Origin: an uncultured Eubacteriales bacterium | Lineage (GTDB): Bacteria; Bacillota; Clostridia; Lachnospirales; Bianqueaceae | Length of the DNA stretch: 5,735 nt | Direction of reading: 5' to 3' | Assembly: GCA_902782895.1 (NCBI GenBank) | Contig: CACZPA010000189.1 | Location: 1-5,735 of the forward strand | Shown: piece by piece, positions 1-5,706 of the stretch | Numbering within the stretch: the first letter of the stretch is position 1 | Layout of the letters: each line of letters opens with the position of its first letter | Translations under genes and position numbers: made by a program | Notes under the pieces: generated by a model | What the model saw: the letters and a program-made list of their open reading frames with translations, nothing else | What the model was told of the DNA's origin: nothing | Databases searched by the model: none

Positions 1-54
1 CATTTGAAATACAATAAAACCCATTGAAATATATTAAAATAAAGTGAGACGTAT
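1..54. repeat. AT-rich end spacer with imperfect tandem repeat downstream of stnC
   Basis: This AT-rich stretch follows the stnC stop codon and runs off the window. Bases 4-19 and 24-39 are two copies of a 16-base unit, TTGAAATAYAWTAAAA, matching at 14 of 16 positions with a 20-base period. No GC-rich hairpin with a T-tract is visible, so the operon's terminator is not in these 54 bases, or the operon continues to the left. The repeat could be a regulator site for the next gene, the edge of a longer repeat array, or chance in AT-rich DNA. Confidence 0.4.
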
Positions 55-2091
55 TCAGATACCGTCGAGAATCTTGAGGGCTCCGGTCGGGCAGGCTTCC
101 GCGCATTTCAGGCAATCCTTGCAGGACGCGATCACGGCCGGATCGTTGAATTCCGGCTTGATCACAGTCTCAAAGCCACGGCCGACCAACCCCAGAATCC
201 CCTTGCCGACGACTTCGTCACAGACTCGGACGCAGAGATTGCAGGTGATACACTTGCCTTGATCCCGCTCGATAACCGCAAGCCTTGTCTCCGTGAACCT
301 TGCATGCTTCGCGCCGGCAAGCCGCTCCGGATGGATTTCGATATCGTTGGCCGTGCTGATCAGGCGGCAGTCATGAAAATCGTGGCACCCGCACTCCAGG
401 CAGCGCCGCGCTTCACGCATGGCTTCTTCGGCGGTGTAACCGCTATTTACCGGCCGGAAATCACATCTGCGCTCCGCAGCGGGACGGTTCACGACGGCGA
501 ACCGCGGCTGTGTCTCGCGGTCCTTGAAATCCTCCGCCGTCACCACCCGCTTGGATACATAGGGCTTTCTGTAAGGCCTCTCGACCCCGGCAAGATAAGC
601 ATCAATCACATCGGCAGCCCGCCCTGCCTCGCCAATCGCCGCGATCGCGATATCGGCGCCTCTGTTGGTCGCGTCACCGACCGCAAAAACACCTGGCAGC
701 GATGTATGGAAGGACAGTTCATCCGCCGCGATGATTCCACGGCTGTTCAATCCGATATCAAAGCCTGCCGTATCCACCTTCTGCCCGATAGCCTCGATTA
801 CACTGTCCACCTCGAGATACTCAAACTTGCCCTCTACCGGAACCGGACTCCGGCGGCCGGAAGCATCCGGCTCCCCAAGCTCCATAACCTGCAGCTTCAG
901 TTTTTTGACCTTGCCGCCCTCGCCAAGAATGGAGTCCGGATTCGTCAGGAATTTAAACGTAACGCCTTCCTCGATCGCCTCGTCGATCTCGTCCGCGGCC
1001 GCTGGCATCTCGTCCCGCGTACGACGGTAAATCACATAAACTTCTTCCGCGCCAAGTCGCACAGCTGTGCGGCAGGCATCCATCGCGGTATTGCCGCCCC
1101 CGACGATCGCCGTCCTCTTTCCGATCGCGGCCGGCTCGCCGAGCGCCACACTCCGCAGAAAATCAATCCCACCGTACACGCCCTCCAGATTCTCTCCCGG
1201 ACAGCGCAGCGGAGTGCTCTTCCAGGCACCGATGGAAACAACAACCGCGTCATACTGCTTTCTGTATTCCTCAAAAGAAATGTCCCTGCCGATCTTGCAA
1301 CCGTTAACCAGCTTGACTCCGCATTCTGCAATCTCCGCGATCTCAGCATCCAAAACCGCCTTCGGCAGCCGGTACTCCGGAATACCATAACGCAGCATGC
1401 CGCCCATCTGCGGCATCGCGTCATGTACCGTCACCTCATGCCCCTTCAAAGCCAGATAGTAAGCCGCCGTCAGGCCTGCCGGGCCGCCGCCGATGACGCC
1501 GACCTTTTTGCCGGTCGGAGGCGCGATCTCTGGCTTCCAGCGGTCTTCCCTGCCAAGCTGATCTGTCGCCATAAAGCGCTTGATCATCGCGATACTGATC
1601 GGCTGCTCTACCAGACGTCTGCGGCACTCGCTTTCGCAGGGATGCGGGCAGACATAGCCGATGCTCGCAGGCAGCGGCAGCTTCTCCTTGACGATCCGCA
1701 CGGCCTCCCGGGTATTGCCAAGTGCAACCTGCTTCACATATTCCTGGCAGGCCGTTTCCGCGGGACACGCCAGGCGGCAGGGCCCGACGCAATCGCCCTC
1801 ATGATCGCTCATCAACAGCTCCAGCGCGATCTTACGGGCCTGATGAATCCTGTCGTTGTCGGTGCACAGCACCTGCCCGTCCGCTGCAATTGTAGAACAG
1901 GAACGAATCAGTTTGGGACTCTTCTCATCCTGCACAAGGCACAGTCCGCAGGCGCCATAGCGGGCCACACTGGGGTCATAGCACAGATTCGGAATATAGA
2001 TTCCGTTCTCCTTGGCAATCTTAAAAATCGTATCGCCCTGAGATCCCTTACAGACTTTCCCGTTTATTGTAATCGTGATTTCAGACATCAT
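55..2091 (-). CDS. stnC: Stn-type transhydrogenase subunit C: NuoG-like / GltD (NfnB)-like / ferredoxin-like fusion
   Basis: Likely the NADPH-side subunit of a cytoplasmic electron-bifurcating transhydrogenase. It would pass electrons between an FAD/NADPH site and the flavin in its partner, encoded just upstream. The N-terminus (about 1-80) is a plant-type/NuoG [2Fe-2S] domain with Cys37, 48, 51 and 65. His97 and Cys101, 105, 109, 115, 148, 152 and 156 form the iron-sulfur junction leading into a GltD-like core. That core has an FAD Rossmann motif (GGGPAG, 201-206), an NADPH Rossmann motif (GGGNTA, 331-336) followed by YRRTRDEMPA (355-364), and the closing FAD motif GVFAVGD (467-473). A second Cys group follows (564, 567, 569, 575). 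Two ferredoxin-like [4Fe-4S] motifs come last (Cys614/617/620/624 and 657/660/663/667). The tandem NuoG and GltD parts match StnC of Sporomusa ovata rather than plain GltD or NfnB. Two ATGs in a row (2091 and 2088) could start it; the second has the better ribosome-binding-site spacing, giving 677 residues. Ordinary annotation might call it a glutamate synthase small subunit, but no large subunit is nearby. Confidence 0.88.
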   Translation of the reverse strand: MMSEITITINGKVCKGSQGDTIFKIAKENGIYIPNLCYDPSVARYGACGLCLVQDEKSPKLIRSCSTIAADGQVLCTDNDRIHQARKIALELLMSDHEGDCVGPCRLACPAETACQEYVKQVALGNTREAVRIVKEKLPLPASIGYVCPHPCESECRRRLVEQPISIAMIKRFMATDQLGREDRWKPEIAPPTGKKVGVIGGGPAGLTAAYYLALKGHEVTVHDAMPQMGGMLRYGIPEYRLPKAVLDAEIAEIAECGVKLVNGCKIGRDISFEEYRKQYDAVVVSIGAWKSTPLRCPGENLEGVYGGIDFLRSVALGEPAAIGKRTAIVGGGNTAMDACRTAVRLGAEEVYVIYRRTRDEMPAAADEIDEAIEEGVTFKFLTNPDSILGEGGKVKKLKLQVMELGEPDASGRRSPVPVEGKFEYLEVDSVIEAIGQKVDTAGFDIGLNSRGIIAADELSFHTSLPGVFAVGDATNRGADIAIAAIGEAGRAADVIDAYLAGVERPYRKPYVSKRVVTAEDFKDRETQPRFAVVNRPAAERRCDFRPVNSGYTAEEAMREARRCLECGCHDFHDCRLISTANDIEIHPERLAGAKHARFTETRLAVIERDQGKCITCNLCVRVCDEVVGKGILGLVGRGFETVIKPEFNDPAVIASCKDCLKCAEACPTGALKILDGI

Positions 2092-2094
2092 TAT

Positions 2095-2101
2095 CCCCCC
2101 C
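2095..2101 (-). promoter_or_regulatory. Ribosome binding site of stnC, a run of seven G
   Basis: The 10-base gap between the stnB stop and the stnC start is almost entirely a G7 tract, preceded by AA from the stop codon (AAGGGGGGG). It lies 3 bases from the first ATG (2091) and 6 bases from the second (2088), which argues for the second as the main start. The homopolymer could slip in length, which would change spacing but not reading frame. Confidence 0.6.
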
Positions 2102-3853
2102 TTAACCTACCGAAACGGCGCCAAAGCGGCATGCGTTCAGGCACTGTCCGCAGCGTATGCACGTATCGGGATCGATGGAATGCGGATTCCTGACCGTACC
2201 GGTGATAGCCTTAGCCGGGCACTTCCTCGCGCACATCGTACAGCCGACGCATTTGGCCGAATCGATCGAATACGTCAGCAGCGCGCTGCAGGACTTCGCG
2301 GGACACTTCTTCTCGTAAATATGTGCCTCATACTCGTCGCGGAAATACCGCAGCGTCGTCAGTACAGGATTCGGTGCCGTCTGGCCCAGCCCGCAGAGCG
2401 CACCGTCCTTGATCGCGTTGCACAGCTCTTCGAGCAGCTTGATATCGCCCTCGCGGCCCTCACCATTCGTAATCCGCGTCAGGATCTCCTGCATGCGCTT
2501 CGTGCCGATCCGGCAGTGCACGCATTTGCCGCAGGATTCCTTCGCCGTGAAGTCCAGGAAAAATTTGGCCATTCCGACCATGCAGGTGCTTTCGTCCATG
2601 ACGACCATGCCGCCGGAACCCATGATGGCGCCTGTCGCGCTAAGCTTCTTGTAATCGATCGGCGTATCCAGCAGGGACGCAGGAATGCAACCGCCCGACG
2701 GCCCACCCATCTGCACCGCTTTGAATTCCTTATCGTCGCGGATCCCGCCGCCGATGTCAAAAATGACTTCCCGCAGGGTCTTGCCCATCGGAATCTCTAC
2801 CAGGCCACCCCTCTTGATCTTGCCCGTCAGTGCGAAGACCTTCGTGCCTTTACTGTCCTCCGTCCCCATCGCGGCAAACTGATCTCCGCCGTTCAGCATG
2901 ATCCAGGAGACGTTCGCGAAAGTCTCTACGTTGTTGATATTGGATGGTTTCTGCCAGTATCCGCTGTTGGCGGGGAAAGGCGGCTTCAGCCGCGGCATTC
3001 CACGATTGCCTTCCAGCGACTCGATCAGCGCGGTCTCCTCGCCGCACACAAAAGCACCGGCACCGGCCTTGATCCGCATATCGCAGGAAAAACCGCTGCC
3101 CATAATGTTCTTGCCGAGCTTGCCAGCCTCCCTCGCCTGCCGGATCGCCTTCTCCAATCTAACGATCGCAAGCGGATATTCCGCTCTGACATAGACGATC
3201 GCTTCCGCCGCGCCGATCGCGTAGGCAGCAATCATCATGCCTTCGATCAGGTTATGCGGATCGGACTCGATAACGGCGCGGTCCATGAAAGCGCCGGGAT
3301 CCCCTTCGTCCGCGTTGCAGATCAGATATTTTGGGCCTCCCTCGGCCGCGCGTGCGGCATTCCACTTGAACCACGTCGGGAAGCCCGCCCCGCCGCGTCC
3401 GGCCAGCCCTGAAACCTTGATCTCCTCAATCACCTGCTCCGGTGTCATGGTATCCAGCACCTTTGCAAGCGCCTTATAACCATCGTCCGCCATGTAATCT
3501 CCAATGTCCTCCGGATCGATCACACCACAGTGACGAAGCGCGATTCGCGTCTGTTTATGCAGAAATTCTTCATCCTCTTTACGGATCGTGATCGAGTCCG
3601 TCAGGGACAGATCTCCGCTCGAAACCGCGGCCGCGATCTTCTCGGCGTCTTCCGGAGCGACATGCACAAGCCGCCTCAGCAGCATCTTTCCGTTATACAG
3701 ATCGACGATCGGTTCCAGCCAGCACATCCCGACGCAGCCGGTAATTCCAAGGCTCACGTTCTCGATTCCTGCCAGACTGGACTTTAAGGCTTCATATACT
3801 TTTCCGGCACCCGCGGCCAGACCGCAGCTGCCCTCTCCGACGATAACTCTCAT
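2102..3853 (-). CDS. stnB: Stn-type transhydrogenase subunit B: NuoF/HydB-like FMN- and NADH-binding iron-sulfur flavoprotein
   Basis: Predicted NADH-oxidising, flavin-bearing subunit of the bifurcating module, homologous to HydB of HydABC hydrogenases and NuoF of complex I. Residues 1-80 form a thioredoxin-like [2Fe-2S] domain with Cys10, 40 and 44 (a typical fourth ligand is not evident). The FMN/NADH core includes GRGGAGFPTW (152-161), NADEGDPGAF (180-189) and the 51-kDa signature GAGAFVCGEETALIES (264-279). The N3-type [4Fe-4S] cluster is ESCGKCVHC (439-447: Cys441, 444, 447) plus Cys487. The C-terminal extension, absent from standard NuoF, has His511/Cys517/Cys522 and then two ferredoxin motifs (Cys535/538/541/545 and 565/568/571/575). 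At 583 residues it fits the long HydB form. The gene overlaps stnA by ATGA and is preceded by a near-perfect Shine-Dalgarno sequence. It could be mistaken for complex I nuoF, but no quinone or membrane subunits are present. Confidence 0.9.
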   Translation of the reverse strand: MRVIVGEGSCGLAAGAGKVYEALKSSLAGIENVSLGITGCVGMCWLEPIVDLYNGKMLLRRLVHVAPEDAEKIAAAVSSGDLSLTDSITIRKEDEEFLHKQTRIALRHCGVIDPEDIGDYMADDGYKALAKVLDTMTPEQVIEEIKVSGLAGRGGAGFPTWFKWNAARAAEGGPKYLICNADEGDPGAFMDRAVIESDPHNLIEGMMIAAYAIGAAEAIVYVRAEYPLAIVRLEKAIRQAREAGKLGKNIMGSGFSCDMRIKAGAGAFVCGEETALIESLEGNRGMPRLKPPFPANSGYWQKPSNINNVETFANVSWIMLNGGDQFAAMGTEDSKGTKVFALTGKIKRGGLVEIPMGKTLREVIFDIGGGIRDDKEFKAVQMGGPSGGCIPASLLDTPIDYKKLSATGAIMGSGGMVVMDESTCMVGMAKFFLDFTAKESCGKCVHCRIGTKRMQEILTRITNGEGREGDIKLLEELCNAIKDGALCGLGQTAPNPVLTTLRYFRDEYEAHIYEKKCPAKSCSALLTYSIDSAKCVGCTMCARKCPAKAITGTVRNPHSIDPDTCIRCGQCLNACRFGAVSVG

Positions 3854-4344
3854 CCCTGCACCTCCTTCGTCCGGATCTCGCGGATAATCGACAGTGCTTT
3901 ATCCGGCGTAAGCGAACCATAGGTATCTTCGTTGATCATCATGACCGGCGACAGACTGCAGCAGCCAAGACAGGCCACATGTTTGATGGAAAATAGTCCG
4001 TCTGCCGTGGTTTCTCCGTCCCCGATGCCAAGCTCCTCCTGCAAAGCCGCCGCGATTCGCTCCGAACCATTGACATGACAGGCTGTGCCCTGACACAGCA
4101 TCAGCATGTATTTTCCGACCGGCTCCAGGCGGAACTGCGTGTAGAACGTCGCCACACCCATGACTTTTGCCGGGCTCACACCGGTCTTTTCCGCGATGTA
4201 ATAGATCACATCGGCGGGCAGATAGCCGTAAATCGCCTGCGCCTTCTGTAAAATCGCGATCAGACTGCCCGGCGTATCCGCATACTCTTTCAAAACCTTA
4301 TCTATTAAAGTAAGGTCACTTTTGTTACAACTGCATGTGTTCAT
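3850..4344 (-). CDS. stnA: Stn-type transhydrogenase subunit A: NuoE/HydC-like [2Fe-2S] subunit
   Basis: A 164-residue thioredoxin-fold protein of the complex I 24-kDa family (NuoE, HydC). It holds one [2Fe-2S] cluster and packs against the NuoF-like subunit. The N-terminal helical part (about 10-65) includes the family stretch GYLPADVIYYIAEKTGVS and then ATFYTQF (65-71). The cluster ligands are Cys84 and Cys89 (CQGTAC) and Cys125 and Cys129 (CLGCC); Cys128 is extra. The length is normal for the family. It is the first gene of the three-gene operon, and its stop overlaps the stnB start by four bases, suggesting translational coupling and equal stoichiometry. The start is supported by GAGGGG 8 bases upstream. 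Two further Cys (4 and 6) near the N-terminus are not family ligands. Assignment to Stn rests on the downstream fusion gene; by itself it would be called NuoE-like. Confidence 0.9.
   Translation of the reverse strand: MNTCSCNKSDLTLIDKVLKEYADTPGSLIAILQKAQAIYGYLPADVIYYIAEKTGVSPAKVMGVATFYTQFRLEPVGKYMLMLCQGTACHVNGSERIAAALQEELGIGDGETTADGLFSIKHVACLGCCSLSPVMMINEDTYGSLTPDKALSIIREIRTKEVQG
3859..3867 (-). promoter_or_regulatory. Ribosome binding site of stnB inside the end of stnA
   Basis: AAGGAGGTG on the minus strand is close to a perfect anti-16S match. It ends 5 bases before the stnB ATG (GGAGG ends 7 bases before). It lies in the last codons of stnA, just before the ATGA stop/start overlap, so stnB can be translated strongly as well as by coupling. 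Confidence 0.85.
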
Positions 4345-4352
4345 CTTTATAA

Positions 4353-4358
4353 CCCCTC
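4353..4358 (-). promoter_or_regulatory. Ribosome binding site of stnA
   Basis: GAGGGG on the minus strand sits 8 bases upstream of the ATG at 4344. It is the best Shine-Dalgarno match in the leader and fixes this start. Confidence 0.7.
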
Positions 4359-4415
4359 ACTTTTCAAATGTACAAAATTACAGGCTGACTTTCCCCTTGC
4401 ATCTTTATAAATTGG

Positions 4416-4444
4416 ATTATATCCTATAAAAGTGCAAAACGCAA
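4416..4444 (-). promoter_or_regulatory. Likely sigma-A promoter of stnABC
   Basis: On the minus strand a perfect -10 box TATAAT (4421-4416) lies 17 bases after TTGCGT (4444-4439), which matches the -35 consensus at its first three positions. Transcription would begin near 4409, giving a leader of about 65 bases. It lies downstream of the terminator of the preceding gene, in AT-rich DNA, as expected for an independent operon. No Rex-type TTGTTAA/TTAACAA palindrome is visible next to it. Confidence 0.6.
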
Positions 4445-4480
4445 GCGAATAATGCTGTGTTTATGTAATATTTAGTAAGT

Positions 4481-4508
4481 TTTATCTAACTAAAGTGTCA
4501 TATGTCAA
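4481..4508 (-). promoter_or_regulatory. Possible second, upstream stnABC promoter
   Basis: A perfect -35 box TTGACA (4508-4503) is followed after 16 bases by GATAAA (4486-4481), a 4-of-6 match to the -10 consensus. The -35 overlaps the TGTCA repeat, so this may be part of a regulator site rather than an active promoter. Weaker than the candidate at 4416-4444. Confidence 0.3.
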
Positions 4509-4516
4509 GTGTCAAG
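4496..4516. repeat. Three direct TGTCA repeats with 7-base period
   Basis: On the plus strand TGTCA occurs at 4496, 4503 and 4510, the last two as TGTCAAG. On the minus strand this reads as TTGACA, TTGACA, ATGACA. It lies between the terminator of the lipoprotein gene and the stnABC promoter. It may be a regulator site or a duplicated -35 element. Confidence 0.45.
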
Positions 4517-4526
4517 AAAAATACAT

Positions 4527-4564
4527 AAAAAGAAGAGACTGCGAGCATATTTTCTCACAGTCTC
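4527..4564 (-). terminator. Rho-independent terminator of the lipoprotein gene
   Basis: On the minus strand GAGACTGTGAG (4564-4554) pairs with CTCGCAGTCTC (4545-4535): 11 pairs, one of them G-U, around an 8-base loop. A TTCTTTTT tract follows directly. It begins 25 bases past the lipoprotein stop codon and isolates that gene from stnABC. Confidence 0.9.
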
Positions 4565-4588
4565 CTCTTGCTACCGCAAATATAGTTC

Positions 4589-5563
4589 TTATTCCTCCGT
4601 ATCCACAAGCAGGAATACGTATTCCATCAGCTCCGCGAGATCAAAAACGCAAGTATCCGCCGCGTTGCCTTCCGCCTGGATCGTCAGCTTTTCCTTGGAC
4701 TCGTATTTTACGTATAGATAGTATCCCGGGAGGTTGACGTTGTTCTGTTGATAATAGCCGTTATGGGCCGCTAGATCCATCTCCGCGATCTTCGCGGCGA
4801 GCCCGTCGACATAATCATTGCTGACTTCATCACTGAATTGGATGCCCATATAGGAATCATAGCCCTGGCTAAAAGTCATCCAGTATGTGCCGTCACTCTG
4901 TTTTTCAATGCTCCAGCTGTAATGCGCGCCGCGCCATCTGTCGTCCAGATTGTAGGACCGACCGGCCGTCGTGCTGAAAGTCAGCGTAAAATCGCGGATC
5001 TCTGTGGATTCGATCTGCTTCGGCATGTCCTTGGAGAGATCGACAATCCGCCGCTCTTCCGCGATCTGATCCTCCCGTACAAAATGAAAGTCATGTCCAT
5101 CCGCGTCCAGTACCATTTCATAAGCGGAAAGCGATCCGTCGTCCCTGATTTCAATATCCGAAATGAATCCCAAGTCCTGGCCGTTTTTCTCAACCAGGAA
5201 CCAATAGACGCCCCGCTGCTCCACGGCGACAGTGAAAACCTGTTCATATGTCCCGAAGCGGAACGTTACCTGATCTCCGTCGATGAAAAGCATCGTGTCC
5301 CCATTGATATCATACCACTCGCCCTGCACCTGCTGCAGCTTTGCCTGCATCTCTTTATCCTCCGTTTCTCTCGAGGACTGCGCCGCCGTTGAAACGTTCG
5401 CAGCTGATGGCTCGGCCATCGATTCGGCCGATGACTCTGCTGTCGATTCCGTCTTTGACTCCGCCGCAGAGTCTTCCGGCCGATCGATCCTGATGCATCC
5501 AGCCGCCGCAAAAACAAGGATCAACGCAAGCAGCAGCCCCGTGATTTGTTTTATTCCTCGCAT
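4589..5563 (-). CDS. Secreted lipoprotein of unknown function with Ser/Ala/Glu-rich linker
   Basis: A 324-residue protein predicted to be exported and lipid-anchored on the outer face of the membrane. Residues 1-22 form a lipoprotein signal peptide: MRGIK, a hydrophobic core (GLLLALILVFAAA), then A-A-G-Cys23 as the lipobox. Residues 31-66 are a low-complexity linker dominated by Ser, Ala and Glu, with repeated AES units, and would act as a flexible spacer. From about 78 the protein is globular and aromatic-rich. Residues 80-165 (QGEWYDINGDTMLFIDGD onward) look like a beta-rich lipocalin- or META-like domain, by pattern only. Residues 190-324 form a second region ending in GYYLYVKYESKEKLTIQAEG and a terminal helix, resembling C-terminal regions I recall in Lachnospiraceae lipoproteins. 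No catalytic motif is recognised. The start is supported by GGGAGGG 7 bases upstream. The gene has its own terminator, so there is no sign that it works with stnABC. Confidence 0.85.
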   Translation of the reverse strand: MRGIKQITGLLLALILVFAAAGCIRIDRPEDSAAESKTESTAESSAESMAEPSAANVSTAAQSSRETEDKEMQAKLQQVQGEWYDINGDTMLFIDGDQVTFRFGTYEQVFTVAVEQRGVYWFLVEKNGQDLGFISDIEIRDDGSLSAYEMVLDADGHDFHFVREDQIAEERRIVDLSKDMPKQIESTEIRDFTLTFSTTAGRSYNLDDRWRGAHYSWSIEKQSDGTYWMTFSQGYDSYMGIQFSDEVSNDYVDGLAAKIAEMDLAAHNGYYQQNNVNLPGYYLYVKYESKEKLTIQAEGNAADTCVFDLAELMEYVFLLVDTEE

Positions 5564-5570
5564 TATCCGT

Positions 5571-5577
5571 CCCTCCC
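5571..5577 (-). promoter_or_regulatory. Ribosome binding site of the lipoprotein gene
   Basis: GGGAGGG on the minus strand ends 7 bases before the ATG at 5563. It is the only good Shine-Dalgarno match near this end of the frame and supports the signal-peptide start. Confidence 0.75.
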
Positions 5578-5582
5578 GATTA

Positions 5583-5613
5583 ATTGTCCGACGAATTGTC
5601 TGGTCATTGTCCG
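5583..5613. repeat. Three ATTGTCYG direct repeats upstream of the lipoprotein gene
   Basis: ATTGTCCG (5583-5590), ATTGTCTG (5595-5602) and ATTGTCCG (5606-5613) are spaced 12 and 11 bases apart, about one helical turn. Such spacing is typical of cooperative DNA binding by response regulators of the OmpR type. They sit 6 bases upstream of the ribosome binding site, and the distal copy overlaps the stop of the possible small ORF. A TTGACA (5630-5625) lies upstream but has no good -10 at normal spacing. The repeats could therefore be an operator for a weak promoter or an RNA leader element. Confidence 0.5.
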
Positions 5614-5699
5614 GCCCATAGACCTGTCAAAGCTCCGGCAGTTGCGTGATGCAGGCAGACGCCATTCACATGGACGCTGCCGGATATTTCACAGGGCAT
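5604..5699 (-). CDS. Possible 31-residue small ORF upstream of the lipoprotein gene
   Basis: The frame runs from ATG at 5699 to TGA at 5604. The peptide begins MPCEISGSVHVNG and ends ALTGLWAGQ. It has two Cys (3 and 15) and a His-His pair (17-18), with no signal peptide or membrane segment. AAGGAG lies 7 bases upstream of the ATG at ideal spacing, which is the main support. The stop is 40 bases before the lipoprotein start. It may be a small protein, a leader peptide, or the truncated start of a decayed gene. I recognise no family. The frame is short enough that chance cannot be excluded. Confidence 0.4.
   Translation of the reverse strand: MPCEISGSVHVNGVCLHHATAGALTGLWAGQ
5634..5684. repeat. 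Inverted repeat TCCGGCAG / CTGCCGGA with 35-base loop
   Basis: TCCGGCAG (5634-5641) and CTGCCGGA (5677-5684) are perfect 8-base complements. Pairing can extend three more bases (CGT with ACG) across a TTG bulge. It lies inside the possible small ORF. There is no T-tract on either side, so it is not an intrinsic terminator. It could fold in the leader RNA, or be chance. Confidence 0.35.
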
Positions 5700-5706
5700 C
5701 TTGTCA

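Noticed and set aside
1..41. CRISPR array edge
   Set aside because: A 20-base period with a 16-base AT-rich unit leaves no room for spacers and the copies are imperfect.
55..2091. Glutamate synthase small subunit (gltD) or NfnB
   Set aside because: The core is related, but the NuoG-like N-terminus, the ferredoxin-like C-terminus and the NuoEF-like partners do not fit; no gltB or nfnA is adjacent.
259..2193. A 644-codon open frame on the plus strand opposite stnC
   Set aside because: It lies wholly antisense to a gene with clear cofactor motifs, its translation is rich in Arg/His/Leu without recognisable domains, and GC-rich codons on one strand commonly leave such frames open on the other.
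2075..3412. A 445-codon open frame on the plus strand opposite stnB
   Set aside because: It is antisense to the NuoF-like gene, shows no domain or good ribosome binding site, and is best explained by codon bias of the true gene.
55..4344. Electron-bifurcating [FeFe] hydrogenase (HydABC) operon
   Set aside because: The NuoE/NuoF-like genes fit HydC and HydB, but the third gene has GltD-type FAD and NADPH motifs and none of the H-cluster motifs such as TSCCP.
55..4344. Respiratory complex I genes (nuoEFG)
   Set aside because: StnB has a HydB-type ferredoxin extension, the third gene lacks the NuoG molybdopterin-like domain, and no membrane or quinone-site subunits occur.
4345..4588. Rex redox-repressor site before stnA
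   Set aside because: No TTGTTAA/TTAACAA-like palindrome was found near the promoter, although this regulation would be plausible.
5634..5684. Intrinsic terminator of an upstream gene
   Set aside because: The inverted repeat has a long loop and no T-tract on either side.
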